Origin: Pedobacter frigiditerrae
GTDB lineage: Bacteria > Bacteroidota > Bacteroidia > Sphingobacteriales > Sphingobacteriaceae
Assembly: GCF_004331645.1 (NCBI RefSeq)
Contig: NZ_SJSK01000001.1
Coordinates: 992,001 to 1,056,000 of the forward strand
DNA: 64,000 nucleotides
Reading direction: 5' to 3'
The position numbers were made by a program, and so were the translations under genes. The notes under the pieces were generated by a model. That model ran no database searches. It saw nothing but the letters and a program-made list of their open reading frames with translations, and was not told where the DNA came from. Numbering within the stretch: position 1 is the first letter of the stretch; each line of letters opens with the position of its first letter. Positions 1-8,659 of this stretch are shown here, piece after piece.

Positions 1-801
1 GAACTATTCGAAAAAGCAAATGAAATCATCGGTTTTCGCATTAGCGATATCATGTTTAGTGGCACAGATGAAGAGTTAAAACAAACTAATGTTACACAGC
101 CTGCTATCTTTTTACATTCGGTAATTTTAGCTAAGGTTTTAGGAGATGACTTTAAACCTGATATGGTAGCTGGACATTCTTTAGGGGAATTTTCTGCACT
201 AGTATCTGCAAATGCTTTGTCTTTTGAAGATGGGTTAAGATTGGTAATCGCTCGTGCAAATGCAATGCAAAAAGCTTGTGAAATTCAGCCATCAACTATG
301 GCAGCAATTTTAGGTTTGGCAGATGAAGTTGTAGAAGAAATTTGTGCTGGTATAGATGCGGTGGTAGTTCCTGCTAACTATAACTGTCCTGGGCAATTAG
401 TAATCTCAGGAAGCATTGAAGGAATTGATGAAGCTTGCGAAAAATTAACAGCTGCAGGTGCAAAAAGAGCATTGAAATTAAATGTTGGTGGAGCATTTCA
501 TTCGCCATTAATGGAGCCAGCCAAAGTAGAGTTGCAAGCGGCTATTGAGCGTACAAATATTTTATCTCCAATTTGCCCAATTTACCAGAACGTAAATGCT
601 AAGCCAACTACAGACCCTGCAACTATTAAAGAAAACTTAATAGCACAATTAACCGGAGCTGTTAGGTGGACACAAACCGCCACGAATATGATAGCCGACG
701 GTGCTACAGAATTTGTTGAGGTGGGGCCAGGAAATGTGCTACAGGGTTTAGTGAAAAAAGTAAGTAGAGAAGTACAAACTAGTAGTGCTACAATGTTATA
801 G
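1..801 (+). CDS. fabD: Malonyl-CoA:ACP transacylase, 3' part (start lies outside the window)
   Basis: The open frame runs in from base 1, so the N-terminus is missing; the first internal Met is at 52 and is not a start. FabD transfers malonyl from CoA to acyl carrier protein for type II fatty acid synthesis in the cytoplasm. Seen: the nucleophile elbow GHSLGEFSA with the catalytic Ser codon at 178-180, the VGGAFHSPLM segment with the catalytic His, and the FVEVGPGNVLQGLVKK tail typical of FabD. The 266 residues present, plus a missing N-terminal stretch with the oxyanion-hole glutamine, fit the usual length of about 290-310. The next gene follows after 35 bases. Identification is secure. Confidence 0.95.
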   Translation, partial: ELFEKANEIIGFRISDIMFSGTDEELKQTNVTQPAIFLHSVILAKVLGDDFKPDMVAGHSLGEFSALVSANALSFEDGLRLVIARANAMQKACEIQPSTMAAILGLADEVVEEICAGIDAVVVPANYNCPGQLVISGSIEGIDEACEKLTAAGAKRALKLNVGGAFHSPLMEPAKVELQAAIERTNILSPICPIYQNVNAKPTTDPATIKENLIAQLTGAVRWTQTATNMIADGATEFVEVGPGNVLQGLVKKVSREVQTSSATML

Positions 802-836
802 TTATAAAATTTATACCTTTTATTAAACAAAATAAA

Positions 837-3800
837 GTGAGTATTGGAGGTAAGATTAGGTTTCTGTTATTACTTTTAGGGATATGCTGTATTATTACAG
901 CATTATCTTTAAATAATTCAATTACAAAAAGCGACCTCCTTGCTCATGAAGCCGAAGAGTTACAGCAAAATTTAGATGTAAAACAGCAATTAGTTCAAAA
1001 TTATCTTTCTAGTCCAGAAAAGATAATTGAGCTAAAAAGACTTAATAAAAATGATAAGCTGGCACTTAATTTTATAGCCACTTATCGCGAGAATGGTATA
1101 AATGTTTTAGTTTATAAAAATGAAAAACTAGAGTTTTGGAGTTCGGCCAAGGCCTTTCCTACTAATATTTCATTGATAAAAGAGGGGTCTTCCCTCAAGC
1201 AATTATCTAATGGTTATTACGAACTGATAAAAAAGACGGTTGATGACTATGTTTTTATCTTCTTAATATCTTTAAAATCGCAATACAGTATTGAAAACCA
1301 ATACTTAAAGAATCAAATATCTCCTGAGCTTTTCTCACGAAACACCTTAGATTTAGGTACTTTTACCGATAAGGATGTACAAGAAATCTTTAGCCTTAAT
1401 AAAGATTACCTATTTACTGTAAAGCTTACAGACGAAGTTTCTAAAAACATGTATGCCGATATACAACTGTGGTTGTGGATTGTTGGCTTACTTAGTATTT
1501 GCGCATTTGTAAATTCTTACTGTTCATGGTTGGCAAAAAGAGGTTTTGCATTATCGGCAACTTTAGTGTTAACCTTGTTTTTTGCAGGTGTTCGCTTATC
1601 AGATTTGCAGTTTTTTTGGTTCAATCATCAATTTAATTTGTCAATCTTTAGCCCCTATGTTTATGCACAGGGTGAATTTTTACCTTCTCTAGGAGATTTA
1701 TTCCTACATGTAATTGCTTTAACTTGGATTGGATTTTTTGCTTATGTCCATAGGCATGAATATGTCCTGCCTAAATGGATGATCAAAAGTAAAATCGTTG
1801 GTTTAACATACCATTTTTTAATATTAGTTGGTCTTGCATTAGCTGCTTTTTTGTTTGATGAAATCTTTTTTGGATTGATTAACAACTCCAAAATAAACCT
1901 TGATATCACCAATATAATAAGCTTGGGATGGATTAGTTGGATCAGTATTTTAACACTCTGTTTAGCTTGGTTTAACGTTTACCTGTTTAGTAATGTTACA
2001 ATTGAGGTAAGTAAACAATTGAATGTCACAAATAGAGAAAGACTAATCGTTTTTTTAACCTTACTTACAGGGTTGTTCATCTATAAGTTAATAGATGATT
2101 TTAACGTATTCTTTTTGGTATATGCATTACTGATTTTCATAATTGGATGGAACAATTATATTCAATTTCGCAAATTTTCTGTCGGTATTTTTGCCTTACT
2201 TTTTTTATGTATGGCATTTCTTACATCTATTAAATACACCAAGTTTGGTTCAATAAAGGAACACGAAAATAGGAGAGCTATTGCCGAGAAATTATTAAAT
2301 GCTGATGATCCAAAGGTGATTAATTCTATTGAAAGTTTTGAGAAAGGAGTTTCTTCAGACTCCTCGATAGTTAAATATTTTAAATCACCAATGGTGATGC
2401 AGAGTTTTAGCTTTCATAATTATGTTACAAAAACCTATTTGGATGGTTATTTATCAAGGTTTGAGTACAAAATGTATGAATACAATAATTTGGGTACTGC
2501 CCTAAAAATAAATGAACAGTTAATTCCCTTATCAAAATATAAAAACCTAGTTACATCTGGTGCGATTAAAACCCAAGAAAACAGCTTTTCTTATCGGATT
2601 AATGACACATTTGGCTTTCAAATTTACTTTGGTATAATTCCAATTTTTGAAGGGACAAACCTTTTAGGGACACTAGTTATAGAATTGAAATCTCAACCTT
2701 ATGATTATAATAGTCATTTCCCAGATTTATTAATCGATGGAAAACTCAAAAGTGATGAAGATTTTACAGATTATTCCATTGCCTTTTATAAAGACAACAA
2801 GTTGTATGCTCAGTCTGGTAAGTATACTTATGCCATGGTTAACACGAGGTTTAAAGGGGAGATTGGAAAAGTAGAGTTTGTTAATGATGAAGAAAAAGAT
2901 GTTACCAATGTGGGTGGTACAGATGGAGCAAGCTATAATCACGCAACCTATCGACCAGACAACTCTAAACTTATTGTTATAAGTAGGGAAAAGGTGCCAT
3001 ATCTAGAGCGATTGGCCACGTTGTCATTTTTCTTCTTAGTGTTTATTTTATTTGGAATTGCGGTTTATATTTTAATATTTATCATTAAAAACATCAGCGG
3101 CAATACTTCTGGGTGGTTTAATCTTAACCGCTATTTAATGATAAATGCAAATAAGATCCTATATAAAACTCGTATTCAAGTGTCTATTGTTTTATCAGTA
3201 GTTGCTACTTTATTAATAGTAGGTTGGGCAACTTTTTTCTATATCAGGAAAGAATACCAGACCCAACAGGAAAATACTATTAGAGAGAAAATCAGAAAGG
3301 TTCAATTGGCTTATGAGAAACAGATTTTAAATACTGGGTCAATTAGAAATGATGATGAAACACAATTTGAGTTTAATCAGTTTGCTGATGTTAATTCAGC
3401 CTTTTTAAATCTTTACGATATAGATGGAAATCTGTGGTTAACTTCTCTTCCAAAAATGTTCGATTTAGGCATAGTTGGAAAAAAAATAGGGCCAAAAGCA
3501 TTTATCGAATTGAGTTTAATGCAAAGATCGGAGTTCTTAAATACGGCTGAAAAAATAGGCACGTTTCAATACGCTGCTGCTTATGCTCCGATTAGGAATG
3601 CACAAAACAAAACCATAGCTTATATCGGTATGCCATATTATGCGAATGAATCAGATTATCAGGCTAAGATTGGCTTATTTATAAATACATTAATTAATAT
3701 TTACGCACTCGTTTTTGTATTGATTGGTGTACTTGCTGTATTCTTGGCTAATCAGATTACAAACCCTTTAACATTTATTCAGGAGAACATTCGCAAAACT

Positions 3801-4595
3801 AAACTTGGACAAAAGAATAGGCCTATTGTTTGGCATCGTCAAGATGAAATTGGCGCTTTGGTAAAGGAGTATAATAAAATGATTGCTGCATTGGAATTGA
3901 GTGCCACAAAGCTAGCTAGATCAGAGAGAGAAAGTGCTTGGCGAGAAATGGCAAAACAGGTTGCTCACGAGATTAAAAATCCCTTAACGCCATTAAAATT
4001 AGGTGTTCAATTATTAGAGAAGTCTTGGAAAGAAGGTGATCCAAATTTTGAAAAGAAATTCGCGAGTTTTAACAAGTCATTTATAGAGCAAATTGATAGC
4101 TTGGCAACCATTGCATCTGAGTTTTCAAATTTTGCTAAGATGCCTGATACCAAATTAGAAGAGTTAGAATTGCTCCCCATCATAGAACAAACAATAGGCG
4201 TATTTAACACGGCAGAGAATGTAGAAATTCTAGTTTTAAACCGAACAAATAAAAAGATTACTGTTCTTGGAGATAAGGATCAATTATTGAGAACTTTTAA
4301 TAATCTTTTAAAAAATGCCATTGAAGCTAGCGAAGGAAAAGAAAAATGCATTATAAAAATTCATCTATTAAATGATGAAAAGAATGTTTTTGTGGAAGTT
4401 CAAGATAATGGAAAGGGCATAGAAGCAATTCTAAAAGATAAGATATTTGTGCCCAATTTTACAACTAAATCATCTGGAACAGGGCTTGGACTTGCTTTCG
4501 TGAAACAAGCAATAGAGAATGCTGGTGGTACAGTAGATTTTACTTCAGAAATTAATATGGGAACTACATTTAATTTAATCTTTCCCTTGGTTTAG
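837..4595 (+). CDS. Very large multi-pass sensor histidine kinase (NtrY-like output)
   Basis: A 1252-residue membrane sensor kinase. A GTG start at 837 is the only good start near fabD. Predicted layout: one membrane helix at about 7-25, an extracytoplasmic stretch, a block of about eight helices at 210-468, a second extracytoplasmic domain, helices near 722-750, 779-803 and 945-975, a HAMP linker, a HisKA helix with phosphoacceptor His1044 in VAHEIKNPLTPLK, and a GHKL ATPase with N box NLLKNAIEA, DNGKGIE and GTGLGL. The HEIKNPLTPLK box is that of NtrY-type kinases. No response regulator is adjacent, so it looks orphan here. Length is far above the usual 400-700 residues because of the two sensory blocks. 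The signal sensed cannot be told from sequence. Confidence 0.9.
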   Translation: MSIGGKIRFLLLLLGICCIITALSLNNSITKSDLLAHEAEELQQNLDVKQQLVQNYLSSPEKIIELKRLNKNDKLALNFIATYRENGINVLVYKNEKLEFWSSAKAFPTNISLIKEGSSLKQLSNGYYELIKKTVDDYVFIFLISLKSQYSIENQYLKNQISPELFSRNTLDLGTFTDKDVQEIFSLNKDYLFTVKLTDEVSKNMYADIQLWLWIVGLLSICAFVNSYCSWLAKRGFALSATLVLTLFFAGVRLSDLQFFWFNHQFNLSIFSPYVYAQGEFLPSLGDLFLHVIALTWIGFFAYVHRHEYVLPKWMIKSKIVGLTYHFLILVGLALAAFLFDEIFFGLINNSKINLDITNIISLGWISWISILTLCLAWFNVYLFSNVTIEVSKQLNVTNRERLIVFLTLLTGLFIYKLIDDFNVFFLVYALLIFIIGWNNYIQFRKFSVGIFALLFLCMAFLTSIKYTKFGSIKEHENRRAIAEKLLNADDPKVINSIESFEKGVSSDSSIVKYFKSPMVMQSFSFHNYVTKTYLDGYLSRFEYKMYEYNNLGTALKINEQLIPLSKYKNLVTSGAIKTQENSFSYRINDTFGFQIYFGIIPIFEGTNLLGTLVIELKSQPYDYNSHFPDLLIDGKLKSDEDFTDYSIAFYKDNKLYAQSGKYTYAMVNTRFKGEIGKVEFVNDEEKDVTNVGGTDGASYNHATYRPDNSKLIVISREKVPYLERLATLSFFFLVFILFGIAVYILIFIIKNISGNTSGWFNLNRYLMINANKILYKTRIQVSIVLSVVATLLIVGWATFFYIRKEYQTQQENTIREKIRKVQLAYEKQILNTGSIRNDDETQFEFNQFADVNSAFLNLYDIDGNLWLTSLPKMFDLGIVGKKIGPKAFIELSLMQRSEFLNTAEKIGTFQYAAAYAPIRNAQNKTIAYIGMPYYANESDYQAKIGLFINTLINIYALVFVLIGVLAVFLANQITNPLTFIQENIRKTKLGQKNRPIVWHRQDEIGALVKEYNKMIAALELSATKLARSERESAWREMAKQVAHEIKNPLTPLKLGVQLLEKSWKEGDPNFEKKFASFNKSFIEQIDSLATIASEFSNFAKMPDTKLEELELLPIIEQTIGVFNTAENVEILVLNRTNKKITVLGDKDQLLRTFNNLLKNAIEASEGKEKCIIKIHLLNDEKNVFVEVQDNGKGIEAILKDKIFVPNFTTKSSGTGLGLAFVKQAIENAGGTVDFTSEINMGTTFNLIFPLV

Positions 4596-4599
4596 TGGT

Positions 4600-5523
4600 T
4601 TATCTAAGTGCTATTTGGCTTTTCCCCATCACATATCCATCAGCATATAAAATAATTTCATAATTGCCTTTTATAAACTCTTTAGGGTTAGTCCAATCAA
4701 TTTTGTAGATAGTTTCATCATCATTATATGAAAACTCAATAGCACTGCTGTATTGCATTTGCTGCCCATCAATTTCAAATAAGTTATTTTCATTAGCAAT
4801 TAAATTTCCTGCAGGATCAAATACTCTTAAATATACTTTATGGTAATTTTTTTCTGCTAATGGATTAGCAACAATTGCAAAATTTATTGATAATTTATTA
4901 GCAGTGCTTGCTCTTGTAACCGAGATATTTTTACCACTGCTTTTAACTTTATAGGCCTCAATTTTTATGTTACTTGCCTTTAATGCAGCGCCAACCTTCA
5001 CTTTTGCATTTAAATTCTCGTTTTCTCTTTCTAGAGTTTCGGCTTTTTCACTGTAATTATTTACAGATGTTCTTAAGCTGTCACGTTCGCTTTTTAAGTA
5101 TAGATTTTCTTTTTCTAGTCTAACGATTTGATCATTATAGTTTTTAACAAATTCCCTAAGCTCTTCAATCTGTTTTTTGGCCTTGTCTAAGTCACCCTGA
5201 GTAAGTTGTCCTTTTTGCAATGCAGATTTAAGTTCTGCAATCTTATCTCTAGCTATTTTTTGTTCTTGCGTTAACTTATCGTTTAAGACAATATTTAATG
5301 AGTTTACTTTATCGAGTTCGGCCTCTATTTTTTCAACCTCTAAGTTTAGACGTTCTTTTTCTGTACTTACAGTTACAAATCGGCTACTTTGCTGCTTGTC
5401 TTTGATGTACAAATAGGCATTTATGCCTAATAAAGCTGTGATAACAATAACTAAGAAAACAACCTTATTTCTATCAACTTTATTTACAGGTTCTTGATCT
5501 TGCATAATGTGATTAAAATTCAT
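4600..5523 (-). CDS. Membrane-anchored coiled-coil protein of unknown function
   Basis: 307 residues. A short cytoplasmic N-terminus is followed by one hydrophobic helix at about 23-41 (VVFLVIVITALLGINAYLYI), then a long heptad-rich, charged coiled coil to about residue 170 (repeated LEKENLYLKSERDSL-like stretches), then a C-terminal all-beta domain of about 110 residues ending YADGYVMGKSQIALR. The topology suggests a single-pass protein with its coiled coil and beta domain in the periplasm. I recognise no named family with certainty; similar hypothetical proteins occur in Bacteroidota. Two starts are possible (Met1, or Met7 at about 5505). It is convergent with the kinase gene, with only four bases between the stop codons. 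Confidence 0.75.
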   Translation of the reverse strand: MNFNHIMQDQEPVNKVDRNKVVFLVIVITALLGINAYLYIKDKQQSSRFVTVSTEKERLNLEVEKIEAELDKVNSLNIVLNDKLTQEQKIARDKIAELKSALQKGQLTQGDLDKAKKQIEELREFVKNYNDQIVRLEKENLYLKSERDSLRTSVNNYSEKAETLERENENLNAKVKVGAALKASNIKIEAYKVKSSGKNISVTRASTANKLSINFAIVANPLAEKNYHKVYLRVFDPAGNLIANENNLFEIDGQQMQYSSAIEFSYNDDETIYKIDWTNPKEFIKGNYEIILYADGYVMGKSQIALR

Positions 5524-5732
5524 TTACACCTAAGATATGAGCTAAATCTTAGTGCCTTTATTGTTTTAATGGACAGCTAACATAATATAAAAAAATGAAA
5601 ATTGTAAAAATAGTAGCACTTTTGTATAAGATTAAAGCAAAAAATCGTTTACTACACTAAAGTTTTAAATATTAGCACTGTACTTTGAACACTACAAATC
5701 AATCCAAATATTCTTCTCGTAATATAAATTTA

Positions 5733-7271
5733 ATGCATAAAAGCACTATTTGCACACTTTTACTCTTAATTGCTTTCCCATTTTTTTTAATCGCTCAAAA
5801 CACTACAAAAATTGCTCCAAAACGCGAATTTAGAGGGGTTTGGGTAGCTTCTGTAAGTAATATAGACTGGCCTTCAAAACAAGGGTTAACTGCAGATCAA
5901 CAAAAACAAGAGCTCATCGCCATATTAGAGCAACACAAAAAAAGTGGTTTAAATGCTGTAATGTTACAGATTAGGCCAACTGCTGATGCACTTTATGCAA
6001 AGTCTAGAGAGCTCTGGAGCCATTGGTTAATGGGCAAGCAAGGTTTAGCGCCTGCGCCTGGTTACGACCCGTTAGAATTCGCCATTAAAGAAGCTCATTT
6101 TAGAGGAATGGAACTTCATGCTTGGTTTAATCCATACAGAGCAACAATGACAGCTGCACAGCTAGTAAGCCCAGATCACATGGTGAAGAAACGACCTGAA
6201 TTGTTTTATAACTACGGCGGACAAAAATTATTTGACCCAGGATTACCTGAAGTTAGAGAATATATTACACAGATTATTTTAGATGTGGTAAAAGGCTATG
6301 ATATTGATGGGGTTCATTTCGATGATTACTTTTATCCATATCAAATAGCAGGTCAAAGAATTAGCGATAACGCAACCTTTTCAAAATATCGTAATGGTTT
6401 TACCAATATTAACGATTGGCGTAGGAACAATGTTGATTTATTAATTAAGATGGTAAACGATAGTGTTCATCATTACAAAAAGTATGTAAAATTTGGTGTT
6501 AGTCCATTTGGTATTTGGCGAAATTATAGAGAAGATACCTTAGGCTCAAAAACCAATGGTTTATCTAATTATGAAGAGCTTTATGCAGATTCTAGGAAGT
6601 GGATAAAAGAAGGTTGGGTAGATTACATTAACCCTCAAATTTATTTCACCTTTAATAGGTCTGCAGCTCCTTTTGGTGTATTGCTAGATTGGTGGGGCAA
6701 TAATACTTTTGGCAGGCATTTGTACATTGGACAAGCTGCTTATTTAGTTAACACCGTGACACGGGTAGATCCCACTTGGATGAAATTGAACGAAGTGCCC
6801 AATCAGATTAGAGCAATGCGACAAAACAATAGGGTACAAGGAAGCATTTTTTTTAGCTCTAAATCCCTTTCTACTAATGCAAAATCTTTAACAGATTCTT
6901 TAAGAAATGATTTTTATAAATACCCAGCGTTGCCACCGCAAATGCCTTGGTTAGATGATGTAATGCCTAATCAACCTCAAACATTAATCGCAGACGCACT
7001 ACCTGATGGAGTTAATTTAAAATGGACAAAGCCATTTGCTGCAAAAGATGGAGAAACAGCTTCGGGCTACGTAATTTATCGCTTTGTTGAAGGAGAAAAG
7101 ATAAATGTGTTGGATCCTAAAAACATCTTGCATATCAGCTTTCAGGATTTTACTTTTTATTTAGATAGCAGTGTTGAAAAAGGAAAAAGATATAACTACT
7201 TAGTTACTGCTTTAGATAGGTTAAAAAACGAAAGTGAACCAAGTGGGCCAGTAGGGGTGCAAGCAAAATAA
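5733..7271 (+). CDS. Secreted family-10-like glycosyl hydrolase (GHL10/DUF187) with C-terminal Fn3-like domain
   Basis: The frame is open from a TTG at 5685, but I choose ATG 5733 because it gives a clean signal peptide (MHKSTICTLLLLIAFPFFLIAQ). The mature protein opens with FRGVWVASVSNIDWPS, the hallmark of the GHL10 family, a predicted TIM barrel of about 350 residues (GLNAVMLQIRPTADALY, HAWFNPYRATM, GVHFDDYFYP, KFGVSPFGIW). Residues after about 410 look like a fibronectin III domain (VNLKWTKPF, GYVIYRF, YNYLVTALD). Family members act on cell-surface or external glycans, but the substrate is not known from sequence. The gene stands alone on the plus strand; a hairpin follows directly. Confidence 0.85.
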   Translation: MHKSTICTLLLLIAFPFFLIAQNTTKIAPKREFRGVWVASVSNIDWPSKQGLTADQQKQELIAILEQHKKSGLNAVMLQIRPTADALYAKSRELWSHWLMGKQGLAPAPGYDPLEFAIKEAHFRGMELHAWFNPYRATMTAAQLVSPDHMVKKRPELFYNYGGQKLFDPGLPEVREYITQIILDVVKGYDIDGVHFDDYFYPYQIAGQRISDNATFSKYRNGFTNINDWRRNNVDLLIKMVNDSVHHYKKYVKFGVSPFGIWRNYREDTLGSKTNGLSNYEELYADSRKWIKEGWVDYINPQIYFTFNRSAAPFGVLLDWWGNNTFGRHLYIGQAAYLVNTVTRVDPTWMKLNEVPNQIRAMRQNNRVQGSIFFSSKSLSTNAKSLTDSLRNDFYKYPALPPQMPWLDDVMPNQPQTLIADALPDGVNLKWTKPFAAKDGETASGYVIYRFVEGEKINVLDPKNILHISFQDFTFYLDSSVEKGKRYNYLVTALDRLKNESEPSGPVGVQAK

Positions 7272-7273
7272 AA

Positions 7274-7299
7274 AAGGCTAGCCAAATTTGACTAGCCTT
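7274..7299. terminator. Hairpin between convergent genes
   Basis: AAGGCTAG at 7274-7281 pairs with CTAGCCTT at 7292-7299 around a 10-base loop. Read on the minus strand it is followed by TTTTTATTTT, so it mainly serves the LVIVD lipoprotein gene. It also lies three bases after the stop of the plus-strand hydrolase and may act both ways. Confidence 0.7.
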
Positions 7300-7317
7300 A
7301 CTTTAAAAGAACGGTGC

Positions 7318-8553
7318 CTAATTGAAAATTGATGTAGGTAACGATGTTTGTACTTTAATTTTGCTTAATTGGGTCAACTTAGACGCATTGCTATAGTTGA
7401 ATTGATAAACACCATCTTCTCCAGTTACAATTAATGATTTGGGGCCAGCAATTACATCAAAGCTCTTGATATTATCTAAATGTTGTAGGAGATTATTTCC
7501 AATTGCATTTTTGTCGGTAATATTAAAACTTTTTAAGCCGAACGTACCCTCACATAAGAATAAATTATTTCCACTTACGCTTAAGCCGTGCGGGTTTTTC
7601 ATTGGGAAAACGGCCACTTGTTTAGGTTGTGTTGGGTCTTCTATATCAACTACCTCTAATTGATTAACGGCTTGTCTGCAGAAATTGCCGGTGCGCAAAG
7701 TTACGTAAGCATATTTCCCCTGTACTACTACTGGGTCGCAGGCAATTACATGGCTATAAGTAGATAGTTTTACTGGGTTGCTCGCATCAGTAGCATTAAA
7801 AATATGCATGCCATTATTAGTGCCTATAAAAAGTTTGTTCTCGTATGGAAAAATAGTCTCTACCCCCCAAGCTAAATTTATTGTCTTTACGAAAGTGGGA
7901 TTTGATACAGTTCTTACATCAAACAAGCTTAAGTCTGCTTGCCCTACTGTATAAAGATACTGGTTCATTAAAGTAAACCTCGCCATAGAGCCACCCTGCC
8001 CTGATGAGCTATTAGTTGCACTTGATGAGGCATACATCGCCATATCTTTATTGTAATAAGTTTCCTTATTAATTAAAGTGTCTTTGTAAGTTACTACATA
8101 CTTTTGTACTCCATTACCAGAAATATAGAACTGTTTAAAAACATCGTTTAATCTTTTTACTTGCTTAATATTTGTGATGTTCGATATGTCAAAAGCCAAT
8201 AAATCTACATAACTGTCTGCATATAAGATATTGTTGCTAATGGCAAGGTCTACGTTGCCTGGTATTTGCAAAAAAGCCAAGTTCACAGGCTGGCTTGGGT
8301 TAACATTATTATAGATGTGGATGCCCTTGTTTGGTTCGTTAATGAAAAGCAAATCATTGTAAGCATAAATTTTCCCAGTTTTCCTAGTTTGGGTAGCCTT
8401 AGTAGGCCCCACAGGTAATGCCCTCATGGCGTCCACAGACATCACTTTTGCTATTTGGATAAGCTCTAATTTATAAGTGTTATTTTTTTTGCACTGAGTA
8501 AATGTCACAATAGTTAATACTGGGAGCAACCAGTTAAGTAATTTTTTTTTCAT
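7318..8553 (-). CDS. LVIVD-repeat outer-surface lipoprotein
   Basis: 411 residues with a lipoprotein signal (MKKKLLNWLLPVLTIVTFTQC, Cys21 as the acylated residue). The body is a run of beta-propeller-like repeats with the LVIVD signature: short blocks such as DISNITNIKQVKRL, DVRTVSNPTFVKTI, NATDASNPVKLSTY and DIEDPTQPKQVAVF, each followed by a strand with a YVT- or LFLCEG-like turn. Proteins of this family are surface-exposed and probably bind partners rather than catalyse; the ligand is unknown. It is the last gene of a minus-strand group after the M16 peptidase, but a weak terminator lies between, so it may have its own promoter. Confidence 0.85.
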   Translation of the reverse strand: MKKKLLNWLLPVLTIVTFTQCKKNNTYKLELIQIAKVMSVDAMRALPVGPTKATQTRKTGKIYAYNDLLFINEPNKGIHIYNNVNPSQPVNLAFLQIPGNVDLAISNNILYADSYVDLLAFDISNITNIKQVKRLNDVFKQFYISGNGVQKYVVTYKDTLINKETYYNKDMAMYASSSATNSSSGQGGSMARFTLMNQYLYTVGQADLSLFDVRTVSNPTFVKTINLAWGVETIFPYENKLFIGTNNGMHIFNATDASNPVKLSTYSHVIACDPVVVQGKYAYVTLRTGNFCRQAVNQLEVVDIEDPTQPKQVAVFPMKNPHGLSVSGNNLFLCEGTFGLKSFNITDKNAIGNNLLQHLDNIKSFDVIAGPKSLIVTGEDGVYQFNYSNASKLTQLSKIKVQTSLPTSIFN

Positions 8554-8615
8554 GGTTTGTTGGTTTTATTTATATTACGTAACAAACTGTTAAAACGCTA
8601 CAATGAGGTTAAATA

Positions 8616-8645
8616 AAAAAGGACGCCTGTAATAGCATCCTTTTT
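8616..8645 (-). terminator. Terminator of the M16 peptidase gene
   Basis: AAAAAGGACGC at 8616-8626 pairs with GCATCCTTTTT at 8635-8645, with one C-A mismatch and an 8-base loop. On the minus strand it lies just past the stop at 8660 and ends in a T run. Confidence 0.6.
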
Positions 8646-8659
8646 GTGTGTTGATTTTG

